A stretch of DNA of 64,000 nt, taken from Chryseobacterium sp. JUb7. Its GTDB lineage: Bacteria > Bacteroidota > Bacteroidia > Flavobacteriales > Weeksellaceae. The stretch covers positions 1 through 64,000 of the forward strand of contig NZ_JANUFF010000005.1 of NCBI RefSeq assembly GCF_024806495.1, written 5' to 3'. The position numbers and the translations under genes were made by a program. How positions within the stretch are numbered: the stretch's first letter is position 1; each line of letters opens with the position of its first letter. This document shows positions 36,808 through 44,578 of this stretch, one piece after another. The notes under the pieces are model-generated. The model did no database searches, was not told the origin of the DNA, and was given only the letters and a program-made list of their open reading frames with translations.

Positions 36808-36838
36808 TTTGTTTTTTTAAAACATCTGCGTATTTTAG
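36808..36838 (+). promoter_or_regulatory. Promoter of the VKOR/bacteriocin operon
   Basis: TTTG (36808-36811), exactly 19 nt, then TATTTTAG (36831-36838), one mismatch to TAnnTTTG. The start codon at 36853 follows after 14 nt, so the leader is very short. Confidence 0.55.
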
Positions 36839-36852
36839 TTAAAAAAATTAAT

Positions 36853-38364
36853 ATGTTATTTGATAAACTAATAAACTACTTAAAACTTGACAAGCAAGAG
36901 TTTCTTTTTCAATTTAATTCGCATCCCAATTATCCATCAGCACTGGCCTTTAGCGATACGCTGAACTTTATGGGTGTACGCAATGATGCCTATGAATTAG
37001 ATAAGGAATACTGGGATGAGCTGCCGGAGGAGTTTATTGCGATTGTTGATAATTCATTTTCTCTGGTGAAAAAATCGGGAGCTCAGTATTCAATTTATTC
37101 AGAAAAAACCAAGACTTTAAATAAAGAAGACCTTCATAAAAAATCAACAGACTTCGTATTGCTGTTTGAAAAAACGGCTACTACTGAAAGCAAATCTGTT
37201 TCCAATTACAAGCCATTTATATATATTATTCTGGCTATTATTGCTATTTATTCTTTAGTGAGCTTGGCGTGGTTTGAAGCCATTTTCAATATCCTGTCAT
37301 TAGTAGGAGTTTATATTTCTCTTGAAATTTTCAATCAGAAGTTCGGAACAACTTCTATGGTTATCGGAAGTATTTGTGGAGGGGCTCCTCAAGGGGCTCA
37401 AACTGTAAATTCCTGTAATAAAATCATCACTCAGGACAAAACGAGTATTTTAGGATTGAAGTTTTCAGACTTTTCACTGATCTATTTTGTGGGAATAGCC
37501 GTATTGGGATTATTTCTTCCTGCAACCTCTTTTATTATTAAAGGATTTACGTTCGCATCAGTAATAGCCATTGGATATTCATTATATGTACAGGGATTCG
37601 TTGAAAAAACATTCTGCCGTGTATGTCTTTTGATTATTTCTGTTTTGGTAGCACAGCTGGCAGTAGGGGTTTTATTTTTTGAAAATGTTTCTTTCAGTGC
37701 TGAATCTCTTTTGCTGACCCTTCTTCTTTGGGTTTCTGCTTTCTCTGTAATCCTGTTTCTTAACAATACTTTGGAAGAAAAAGAAACACTACAGAAGTCC
37801 AATGCAAAAAATTTAAGATTTAAAAGAAATTACGAACTTTTCAAAAGAGAACTTACCGATAACGAAAAGATTAATTTCACAGATAAAGAAACCTTCTTTG
37901 TCGGAAATAAAGAGTCAAAACTTCATATCTCCATCGTTTCCAATCCTTACTGTGGTTTCTGTAAAGGGGCCCATCAAATTCTGGAAGAGATATTGGATAA
38001 ATATCCTAATGATGTATCTGTTCAGATGAGATTCAACTATACTCCTGACCGAGCTGATGATAAATATACAGAGTTGCTTTCCAACTTTATGTATCTGTAT
38101 AAAAATAAACCTCAGAAAGAATTCCTTAACGCCATCGAATTATGGTATGAAACAAGAGATGAAAATAAAATCAAAGAAAAAGTAGCAGGAAAATCTATTC
38201 AGGAAAATCTGGGACCGCTGATCAATATGTCAAGAGAAAACAGCGAAGCAGGATTAAACTTTACTCCGGTTTTCATTATTAACGGCTATCAGTTTCCGGA
38301 AAAATATGACCGCGATGATATCAAATTCTTTATCAATGAATTATTAGAAGACGAAGATCTTTAA
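36853..38364 (+). CDS. C39-like / VKOR / thioredoxin fusion for disulfide formation
   Basis: A 503-residue fusion. Residues about 1-105 resemble a C39 peptidase fold but lack the catalytic Cys and His. Residues about 120-305 are a vitamin K epoxide reductase-like membrane domain with loop cysteines 175 and 188 and the CRVC centre (255, 258). Residues about 340-503 are a DsbA-like thioredoxin domain with NPYCGFC (367, 370). VKOR-Trx fusions oxidise substrate thiols and pass electrons to quinone. It opens the operon of four six-Cys peptides, so it likely forms their disulfides, perhaps binding their leaders with the inactive C39-like domain. Confidence 0.85.
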   Translation: MLFDKLINYLKLDKQEFLFQFNSHPNYPSALAFSDTLNFMGVRNDAYELDKEYWDELPEEFIAIVDNSFSLVKKSGAQYSIYSEKTKTLNKEDLHKKSTDFVLLFEKTATTESKSVSNYKPFIYIILAIIAIYSLVSLAWFEAIFNILSLVGVYISLEIFNQKFGTTSMVIGSICGGAPQGAQTVNSCNKIITQDKTSILGLKFSDFSLIYFVGIAVLGLFLPATSFIIKGFTFASVIAIGYSLYVQGFVEKTFCRVCLLIISVLVAQLAVGVLFFENVSFSAESLLLTLLLWVSAFSVILFLNNTLEEKETLQKSNAKNLRFKRNYELFKRELTDNEKINFTDKETFFVGNKESKLHISIVSNPYCGFCKGAHQILEEILDKYPNDVSVQMRFNYTPDRADDKYTELLSNFMYLYKNKPQKEFLNAIELWYETRDENKIKEKVAGKSIQENLGPLINMSRENSEAGLNFTPVFIINGYQFPEKYDRDDIKFFINELLEDEDL

Positions 38365-38513
38365 ATAATTATATTCACCTATTACAAAATTCACTAATTT
38401 AGGAAAAGTTAAAAAACGATCTAACAGCCATCTATTTAACCTTTTATAACAGTGTATATAATTAAGTATTAAAAACTTTAAACTCATATATTAATCACAA
38501 AATTAAAATTACT

Positions 38514-38690
38514 ATGAAAAACTTAAGAAAAATCACAAGAGACAGTTTAAAAACAATTAAAGGAGGTTTACGCCAATGCCCTGAAGACGGAGATTGCGGA
38601 CCAAACTGGTGCTGTGCAAACGGTGCATGCAGACTTATTTCCGGTGCCAGCCCAAGTACTTATCTTTGTACTTATTACCCGATAGACTAA
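38514..38690 (+). CDS. Double-glycine leader peptide 1, six Cys, knottin-like spacing
   Basis: A 58-residue peptide. The leader MKNLRKITRDSLKTIKGG (18) ends in GG, the cleavage site for C39 peptidases. The 40-residue core has six Cys in the order C-x5-C-x4-CC-x4-C-x12-C, the single-single-pair-single-single framework typical of inhibitor cystine knots. It lies 149 nt after the VKOR-Trx gene and shares its leader type with the next peptides. Three disulfides are expected. Antimicrobial activity is likely by analogy but not shown by the sequence. Confidence 0.8.
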   Translation: MKNLRKITRDSLKTIKGGLRQCPEDGDCGPNWCCANGACRLISGASPSTYLCTYYPID

Positions 38691-38724
38691 AAACTAATAC
38701 TATAAATCAAAACCATTTTTAACT

Positions 38725-38916
38725 ATGAAAAATCTAAGAAAACTTTCAAGAGAAAACCTTAAAACCGTAAAAGGGGGAATCACTGAAGAATGTGCAAGAG
38801 CACAGGCATCAGCAATTGCATGCTATTCTACTATGGCTGCCTGCCAGGCAAATGCTCCTTCTGATCCTGATTTTGGAGATTTGTGCAGACATCTTTGTAA
38901 TAGATATTGCTACTAA
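38725..38916 (+). CDS. Double-glycine leader peptide 2, six Cys
   Basis: A 63-residue peptide with leader MKNLRKLSRENLKTVKGG and a 45-residue core containing six Cys, the last three close together near the C-terminus (LCRHLCNRYCY). The core is Ala-rich and probably helical in the middle (ECARAQASAIACYSTMAAC), unlike peptide 1. It is 34 nt after peptide 1. A hairpin follows before the transporter gene. Confidence 0.82.
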   Translation: MKNLRKLSRENLKTVKGGITEECARAQASAIACYSTMAACQANAPSDPDFGDLCRHLCNRYCY

Positions 38917-38949
38917 TACATTAAAGGTTATTTTTAATAAAAAAGAAAG

Positions 38950-38975
38950 GTTGTCGCCCAAAAAACGGCGGCAAC
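38950..38975 (+). terminator. Hairpin between peptide 2 and the C39 transporter
   Basis: A 9-bp stem with one G-T pair (38950-38958 with 38967-38975) and an A-rich loop, followed by TTATTTT. Likely a partial terminator that lowers transporter expression relative to the precursor peptides. Confidence 0.6.
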
Positions 38976-39000
38976 TTATTTTAAACCCATAGATAGATAA

Positions 39001-41199
39001 TTGAAGTTGAAATCTTTTCCTTTCTACCGCCAGCCCGATTCAAAAGACTGCGGTCCTACATGTCTTCGCATCGTAAGTAAACACTACGGAAAATCTATTT
39101 CCTTACAACAAATCCGTAATCTTTCGGAAACCACACGAGAAGGAAGCAGCCTGCTTGGTCTTAGCGATGCTGCAGAAGACCTGGGATTTCGTTCCTTAGG
39201 AGTACAGATTGATTTTGAAACCCTTACAGAAGAAGTTCCTTTTCCATGTATCGTACACTGGAATAAAAACCACTTTGTAGTGGTTTATAAAATTGATAAA
39301 AATAACAAAGTATATATTTCTGATCCCAGTTATGGATTAATTACCTACACCAGGGAAGAATTCATTAAGCTATGGATCGGAGAAAATGCCAATGAAAAAA
39401 CAGAAGAAGGGATTGTACTTATCCTGGAAACAACGCCTGCATTTTTCCAAACCGAATTCGATGATCAGGAGAGTAAAGCGAGTTTTAAGTTTCTTTCCAG
39501 ATATGTCTTCAAATATAAAGCTCTTGTCATACAACTGGCAGTCGGGCTTTTGGCAGGAAGTTTACTATCCCTTATTTTCCCTTTTCTTACCCAAAGTATT
39601 GTCGATGTCGGAATACAAAATCAGGATCTTAATTTTATTTATCTTGTTTTAATAGCCCAAATCATGCTTTTCATGGGAAGAATGGGCATCGAAATGATCC
39701 GAAGTTGGATCTTACTTCACCTTTCAGCAAGAATTAATATCTCCATTATTTCGGATTTCTTTATTAAGCTTATGAAACTTCCCATCAGTTTCTTTGATAC
39801 AAGAATGACGGGAGATATCATGCAGAGGATTAATGACCATCACAGAATAGAACAGCTTTTAACGAGTTCATCCTTAAACACTCTGTTTTCATTGGTAAAC
39901 CTGATCATTTTCAGTATTGTTTTATTACTCTATGATTACAGATTATTTATAGTTTATCTCGTAGGAGCCATAGCCTATATTGGCTGGATCACTTTTTTCC
40001 TTAATAAAAGAAAAGAGCTTGATTATAAAAGATTCTCTCAGGTTTCTCAGGAACAAAGCAAGGTGATTGAGCTTATCAACGGCATGCAGGAAATCAAAAT
40101 GCATAACGCTGAAAAACAAAAACGCTGGGACTGGGAATTTTTACAGGTAAAACTGTTTAAAATAAGAATAAAATCTCTTTCCCTTGAGCAATGGCAGTCT
40201 GTAGGTGGAAATTTCATCAATCAGATGAAAGATATTCTGGTAAGTTTCTTATCTGCAAAACTGGTTTTAGAAGGTAATCTTACGCTCGGTATGATGCTTT
40301 CTGTTCAGTACATTATCGGACAGCTTAACAGCCCATTGCTACAGCTGATCGATTTTATCAAACAAACCCAGGATGCAAAAATCTCCTTGGAAAGATTGGG
40401 AGAAATTCATGACAAAGAAGATGAAGAGAGTAAAGACGAACAGTACGCTCACGAAATTCCTGAAAAGGACATTGAAATAGAAAACCTTTCATTCAGATAT
40501 ATTGGTTCTGATGCTCTGGTATTTGAAAACTTAAATTTAAGTATCCCTTATCAAAAAACAACAGCCATCGTAGGTGCCAGCGGAAGTGGAAAAACCACTC
40601 TTTTAAAATTATTAATGAAATTTTATGAACCTAATACCGGGGATATCCGAATTGGAAATACAAAACTTAAAAATGTTTCCCCAAGATTCTGGAGAGATCA
40701 TTGCGGTGTGGTAATGCAGGAAGGTTATGTTTTTAATGATACCATTGCCAATAATATCGCTGTAGGGGAAGATTATGTTGATAAACAAAAACTGAGGAAA
40801 GCCGTAGAAATTGCCAATATCAAAGATTTCATCGAAGAACTTCCTCTGAGCTATAATACCAAAATCGGAAACGAAGGAGTGGGAGTCAGCGGTGGACAAA
40901 AGCAGAGACTTTTTATCGCCAGAGCCGTTTACAAATCTCCGGATTATATTTTCTTTGATGAAGCTACCTCCGCTCTGGATGCCAATAATGAAAAAGTGAT
41001 TATGGAAAACCTTGAGCAGTTTTTTAAAGGCAAAACAGCGATTGTTATTGCCCACAGGCTTTCAACGGTAAAACATGCGGATAAAATTATAGTACTGGAC
41101 AGAGGAAAGGTTGTGGAAGAAGGAAGTCATAACGATCTGGTTGCCTTAAAAGGTGAGTATTACCGACTGGTTAAAAATCAACTTGAATTGGGTAACTAA
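39001..41199 (+). CDS. C39 peptidase-containing ABC transporter (bacteriocin exporter)
   Basis: A 732-residue exporter that cleaves double-glycine leaders while exporting the core. The N-terminal C39 domain has Gln11, catalytic Cys17 (KDCGPTC), His91 (HFVVVY) and Asp108 (SDPSYG). Five to six membrane helices (about 165-430) follow. The ATPase has GASGSGKTT, VSGGQKQR and FFDEATSALD. The start is TTG at 39001, fitting the family N-terminus. Its substrates should be peptides 1-4, with HlyD downstream as adaptor; no TolC-like protein is in the window. Confidence 0.93.
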   Translation: MKLKSFPFYRQPDSKDCGPTCLRIVSKHYGKSISLQQIRNLSETTREGSSLLGLSDAAEDLGFRSLGVQIDFETLTEEVPFPCIVHWNKNHFVVVYKIDKNNKVYISDPSYGLITYTREEFIKLWIGENANEKTEEGIVLILETTPAFFQTEFDDQESKASFKFLSRYVFKYKALVIQLAVGLLAGSLLSLIFPFLTQSIVDVGIQNQDLNFIYLVLIAQIMLFMGRMGIEMIRSWILLHLSARINISIISDFFIKLMKLPISFFDTRMTGDIMQRINDHHRIEQLLTSSSLNTLFSLVNLIIFSIVLLLYDYRLFIVYLVGAIAYIGWITFFLNKRKELDYKRFSQVSQEQSKVIELINGMQEIKMHNAEKQKRWDWEFLQVKLFKIRIKSLSLEQWQSVGGNFINQMKDILVSFLSAKLVLEGNLTLGMMLSVQYIIGQLNSPLLQLIDFIKQTQDAKISLERLGEIHDKEDEESKDEQYAHEIPEKDIEIENLSFRYIGSDALVFENLNLSIPYQKTTAIVGASGSGKTTLLKLLMKFYEPNTGDIRIGNTKLKNVSPRFWRDHCGVVMQEGYVFNDTIANNIAVGEDYVDKQKLRKAVEIANIKDFIEELPLSYNTKIGNEGVGVSGGQKQRLFIARAVYKSPDYIFFDEATSALDANNEKVIMENLEQFFKGKTAIVIAHRLSTVKHADKIIVLDRGKVVEEGSHNDLVALKGEYYRLVKNQLELGN

Positions 41200-41219
41200 A
41201 ATAAATGATCACAAAAACA

Positions 41220-41249
41220 GCGGAATCCGAAAAGCTTACAGAGTAGGAA
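41220..41249 (+). promoter_or_regulatory. Leader motif shared with the tail-collar gene at 58,789
   Basis: GCGGAATCCGAAAAGC followed 5 nt later by GAGTAGGAA, ending 20 nt before the ATG of peptide 3. The same 16-mer and 9-mer occur in the same order at 58,728-58,761. It contains a CGGA-A-TCCG palindrome. This could be a regulatory or structured leader element. I do not recognise it. Confidence 0.5.
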
Positions 41250-41269
41250 ATAAAAACAAACTATTACAT

Positions 41270-41491
41270 ATGAAAAATCTAAAAAAAATTTCAAGACATG
41301 CATTGAAATCAGTAAAAGGAAGCGGCCCTGGTGAGAGCATAGGCGGTGGAGATTGCGGAGAATATATTCCTAACGATCCTCCGATGCCGGGAACTCCATA
41401 TAACTGCTCTTGTAATTATTTAGCCTGGTGCGAGAAAATGTCAGCTTGTGTACATATGAGTTTTTACAGCCCTGAAAACTGCCAATGGTAG
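41270..41491 (+). CDS. Leader peptide 3, six Cys, non-canonical cleavage site
   Basis: A 73-residue peptide. The leader MKNLKKISRHALKSVKG is clearly homologous to the others, but the GG is replaced by GSG (VKGSGPG); a GGG occurs ten residues later. The core has six Cys, three of them in NCSCNYLAWC. Start chosen at the ATG at 41270, because an upstream in-frame extension would overlap the transporter and spoil the leader. It lies 70 nt after the transporter, preceded by the shared leader motif. Confidence 0.78.
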   Translation: MKNLKKISRHALKSVKGSGPGESIGGGDCGEYIPNDPPMPGTPYNCSCNYLAWCEKMSACVHMSFYSPENCQW

Positions 41492-41525
41492 TCAAGGTAA
41501 TACCATAAACAAATTCTAATTAATT

Positions 41526-41714
41526 ATGAAAAATCTAAAAAAACTTTCAAGAACTGAGCTTACATCAATCAATGGAGGGAACTCTGAAGCATCCAGATGC
41601 TGCGGATCTTGGTGCAATGGTCTATGGCAATCTTGCTATATGGAACATTTGGCCTGCCCACCAGACGGAGAAACTTCTCCACCTCCGGGATGGGATGGCG
41701 GCTGTCCATTTTAA
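41526..41714 (+). CDS. Double-glycine leader peptide 4, six Cys
   Basis: A 62-residue peptide with leader MKNLKKLSRTELTSINGG and a 44-residue core with six Cys (SRCCGSWC, QSCY, LACPP, GGCPF) and a Pro/Gly-rich C-terminus. It is 34 nt after peptide 3 and followed by a TTCG-loop hairpin before HlyD. Expected to be exported by the C39 transporter and disulfide-bonded by the VKOR-Trx protein. Confidence 0.82.
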   Translation: MKNLKKLSRTELTSINGGNSEASRCCGSWCNGLWQSCYMEHLACPPDGETSPPPGWDGGCPF

Positions 41715-41721
41715 AATTTCC

Positions 41722-41742
41722 ATCCCCTTCGGGGGATTTTTT
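41722..41742 (+). terminator. TTCG-loop hairpin between peptide 4 and HlyD
   Basis: Stem ATCCCC/GGGGAT with a TTCG tetraloop followed by a T-run (41737-41742), 12 nt before the HlyD ATG. A compact intrinsic terminator. If leaky, it would lower HlyD relative to the peptides. Confidence 0.7.
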
Positions 41743-41753
41743 ATATTTGAATT

Positions 41754-43052
41754 ATGAAAGAAGATATATTAGACAATATTGAACTACGCTCCGAAAGCGT
41801 TCAGGATATCCTTACACAACCACCCCACTGGATGATCCGATGGGGAAATACAATTATACTACTGATTCTTGGGCTCATTTTAATAATGAGTTATTTAATT
41901 AAATATCCTGAATTTATTCCGGCCCCAATTATTGTAACCTCTCAAAATCCCCCTGAAAAACTAGAGGCAAGAACTAATTCCAAAATTGAAAAAATATTCA
42001 TTAAAGATCATCAGGAGGTTAAAAAAAATGATGTTTTAATGGTCATGCAGTCTGCCGGAAATTATAAGGACGTTTTAGAGCTTAAAAAACTTGTAGATTC
42101 TATTAGCCCTAGCCAACTGGGCTCATTTCCCGTTCATGAGGCTTCTCATTTTAAATTAGGAGAACTACAGGGCGATTATAATAATTTTGCAAAAGCATTT
42201 CAGGATGAGGAATTATTTACCAGACTTCAGCCTTACGCTCCTGAAAATTTAGCAGCCAATCAAAGTATTTCAGAATACAGATTGAGAATTGCTACACTTA
42301 AGCAGCAAAAAAACTTAGAAAAAGCAAAATACGAATTAACGAAGAAAAACTATCAGCGTTCACAGGAACTGTTCAGCCAGGGAGTCATTGCTTCCATGGA
42401 GCTTGAAAACGAAAAAATTAAATATCTTCAGGCCCAGCAAAATCTGGAAAACATTACGATTTCTTTATCTCAGATGGAAGAAGGTATTTCCAATCTTAAT
42501 AAAACAAAAAGTGGTACTGCTATCAATACCGAAAAAGATAAAATTACTTATTCATCACAAACTTTACAACTGTTTGAGCAATTGAGAAAATCTTTAAAAC
42601 AATGGGAGCAAAATTACTTGGTTATTTCATCAACAGATGGTGTTGCCAGCTTCCAGCAGTTTTTCGGCGAAAATCAGTTCATAAAAACCGGTGATGCTAT
42701 CTTATCTATCCTTCCAAGAAATAAGGAGAAATTAGTAGGCAGAATGTCCGTTCCTGCGACTAACTCAGGTAAGATTACACCCGGCGAAAAAGTTTTAATC
42801 AAATTAGACAACTATCGTTATCAGGAATACGGCATTGTGGAAGGTAAAGTTCAAAATATTTCTCTTTCTCCAGACAGTCAGGGAAACTATTATGTAGATG
42901 TAGTCCTTCCGAAGGGTTTGAAGACAAGCTACAATAAACAACTTACTTTTGATAAAGAACTTAAAGGAAATGCAGAAATCGTTACACAGGATTTAAGATT
43001 AATCGAAAGATTTTTCTATCAGATAAGAAAACTATTAGGATATCAAAGTTAA
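41754..43052 (+). CDS. HlyD-family membrane fusion protein (bacteriocin export)
   Basis: A 432-residue periplasmic adaptor. A cytoplasmic N-terminus of about 30 residues is followed by one membrane helix (IILLILGLILIMSYLI). A lipoyl/barrel half (ARTNSKIEKIFIKDHQEVKKNDVL), a long coiled-coil hairpin (about 150-270) and a C-terminal beta-barrel domain come next. This is the standard partner of C39 ABC exporters in Gram-negative bacteria, linking them to an outer-membrane channel. It is the last gene of the operon. Confidence 0.92.
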   Translation: MKEDILDNIELRSESVQDILTQPPHWMIRWGNTIILLILGLILIMSYLIKYPEFIPAPIIVTSQNPPEKLEARTNSKIEKIFIKDHQEVKKNDVLMVMQSAGNYKDVLELKKLVDSISPSQLGSFPVHEASHFKLGELQGDYNNFAKAFQDEELFTRLQPYAPENLAANQSISEYRLRIATLKQQKNLEKAKYELTKKNYQRSQELFSQGVIASMELENEKIKYLQAQQNLENITISLSQMEEGISNLNKTKSGTAINTEKDKITYSSQTLQLFEQLRKSLKQWEQNYLVISSTDGVASFQQFFGENQFIKTGDAILSILPRNKEKLVGRMSVPATNSGKITPGEKVLIKLDNYRYQEYGIVEGKVQNISLSPDSQGNYYVDVVLPKGLKTSYNKQLTFDKELKGNAEIVTQDLRLIERFFYQIRKLLGYQS

Positions 43053-43072
43053 TATCCGCTATTAGATAAAAT

Positions 43073-43105
43073 AAAAAAACCGAAACAAATGTTTCGGTTT
43101 TTTTT
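43073..43105 (+). terminator. Intrinsic terminator of the bacteriocin operon
   Basis: Perfect stem CCGAAACA/TGTTTCGG (43080-43087, 43090-43097) flanked by seven A and eight T, so the stem can extend to 15 bp. It lies 21 nt after the HlyD stop. It may work in both directions, as the tRNA gene is convergent. Confidence 0.85.
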
Positions 43106-43113
43106 CGCTATTG

Positions 43114-43187
43114 TAGCGAAGACGGGAATTGAACCCGTGACCTCAGGGTTATGAATCCTGCGCTCTAACCAACTGAGCTACCTCGCC
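43114..43187 (-). tRNA. tRNA-Met (CAU anticodon)
   Basis: A 74-nt cloverleaf on the minus strand. The 5' acceptor strand is GGCGAGG, the D-arm GCTCAGTTGGTTAGAGC, the anticodon loop TTCATAA (CAU) and the T-arm ACGGGTTCAATTCCCGT, with discriminator A; CCA is not encoded. The anticodon stem lacks the GGG/CCC pairs of initiator tRNA, so it is elongator Met, or possibly a tRNA-Ile with modified CAU. The last pair of the anticodon stem is A-C rather than a Watson-Crick pair. Confidence 0.9.
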
Positions 43188-43231
43188 GTTTTGGTGGTGC
43201 AAATATAGAAAATATTTACTTTCCACCAAAA

Positions 43232-44518
43232 TTATTTTAACTTAAAATATTCTAAAACATCACCAACATGATCTGGTCTACTGATTATCTTATTGTTAGC
43301 ATCTAAAATAAAATACGTCGGAGTTGCATGAACATTGTATGTTTCTACATAACTGCTGTTCCATCCTCGCAATTCTGAATCATTGATCCAAGGAAATGCA
43401 GAAATCTTTTTGCTATAAGAATCCTTATCAACATCCATGGATAAACCGACCACCTGAATATTTTTAGCTTTCAGATCATTATATTTTGCCAAAAGCTGAG
43501 GAAGTTCACTCTCACAGTGTGAGCATGTTGACGACCAGAAAACAACCACTTTTTTATCCGCTTTTATATCATGAAGAGATTTTGCAGTAGTTCCAACAGC
43601 AGACTGAAATTTGTAATTAGGAAAAACAGCGCCAATTTCCACATTTTTATTTGAATTGATGGTAGATGCCAATCGATCAGTGATCGTACATTTAAGATTC
43701 TTAGCCTGCGTCAGGTATTTATCTTTAAGATCTTTCATTTCATAGACATCAAAAATATCTATTAATTCAGAAAGTACCGTTTGTCCTCTTGGAGTTTCAA
43801 CTTTTAATCGGTCTAAAAGTTTATCTACTGACCCTGCCACATTGGTATTGCCACCTGAATTAAGATAACCAACTAATAAAGGTCTTAATAACGATGATGA
43901 TTCCAACATATCATTTGACTTATCTATAAAATTGATAATATCATCCTGGCTGGCTTTTTTTGAGTTGTCATTAGACAGATATTTATTATAGTTTGTATTG
44001 TAATAATAAATAAAAGGGTGATTGGTCTGGTCTATTTCACCAGAATTACCAGAAAGTCTGTTGATCTCAGTTTTTAAAGCCTTACCAAAGTCTGTATTAT
44101 CTTTATAATATTCTTTGATTTGAGACAAAGCCGGAAGTATCAATTCCTTTTTCTGAGAACCTTCCTGTGTTTTACTCATCAAATCATTGGCTTCATCCAG
44201 ATAAGTGATGTCTTTGATTTTACTATTTTCAGTCAACAGTTTTATATTCACATTCTTATTTTCAGAAATGAAACTAAAAGAATTATTAGTTCCCGGAAAA
44301 TAAATTTTCATCATCCCCATATAATTAGTGGGATACTTGAAAGTTAATGTGTTATTTTTCAGCTTCTCTTTTGAAGCAATAATATCTTTTGAACCGTTTA
44401 ATGAATATAAGATAGCGTCCTGATCTTTAAAATCAGCCGGCGTCTGAACCGTTACTGTAAATTGAGCCTGCAAAGAAAATGCAGTTAATACTGTAGATAG
44501 TATATAAATCTTTTTCAT
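43232..44518 (-). CDS. TlpA-family thiol-disulfide reductase, secreted
   Basis: A 428-residue protein with a signal peptide (KKIYILSTVLTAFSLQAQ). An N-terminal beta-rich region of the kind that precedes thioredoxin domains in Bacteroidota is followed by a helical middle. A C-terminal thioredoxin domain (about 300-428) carries the active site FWSSTCSHCESELP and the cis-Pro segment HATPTYFIL. Expected to act in the periplasm as a reductant of disulfides. It is convergent with the bacteriocin operon and separated by a tRNA, so membership in that system is not evident. Confidence 0.85.
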   Translation of the reverse strand: MKKIYILSTVLTAFSLQAQFTVTVQTPADFKDQDAILYSLNGSKDIIASKEKLKNNTLTFKYPTNYMGMMKIYFPGTNNSFSFISENKNVNIKLLTENSKIKDITYLDEANDLMSKTQEGSQKKELILPALSQIKEYYKDNTDFGKALKTEINRLSGNSGEIDQTNHPFIYYYNTNYNKYLSNDNSKKASQDDIINFIDKSNDMLESSSLLRPLLVGYLNSGGNTNVAGSVDKLLDRLKVETPRGQTVLSELIDIFDVYEMKDLKDKYLTQAKNLKCTITDRLASTINSNKNVEIGAVFPNYKFQSAVGTTAKSLHDIKADKKVVVFWSSTCSHCESELPQLLAKYNDLKAKNIQVVGLSMDVDKDSYSKKISAFPWINDSELRGWNSSYVETYNVHATPTYFILDANNKIISRPDHVGDVLEYFKLK

Positions 44519-44529
44519 AATGTAAAAAT

Positions 44530-44559
44530 AAAAAAACTCCCTGACTAATCAGAGAGTTT
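44530..44559 (-). terminator. Intrinsic terminator after the small Gly-rich membrane protein gene
   Basis: On the minus strand an 11-bp stem with one G-T pair and a TTAG loop is followed by a T-run. It lies 19-48 nt past the stop of the 69-aa gene and would end the T9SS cargo/69-aa transcript. Confidence 0.7.
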
Positions 44560-44578
44560 CAAATATTTTAATAAAATT

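Larger units (their letters stand above)
36396..36852. other. Divergent promoter region between LanB and VKOR operons
   Basis: A 457-nt gap. It contains the LanB-operon -7 box and leader palindrome near 36,445-36,482 and the VKOR-operon promoter at 36,808-36,838. Between them, 36,553-36,744 holds a frame with one TAG stop that might be a gene remnant. Confidence 0.5.

Noticed and set aside
41153..41269. Longer N-terminal form of bacteriocin peptide 3
   Set aside because: The extension overlaps the end of the transporter gene and destroys the conserved MKNLKK leader start. The ATG at 41,270 fits the other three peptides.
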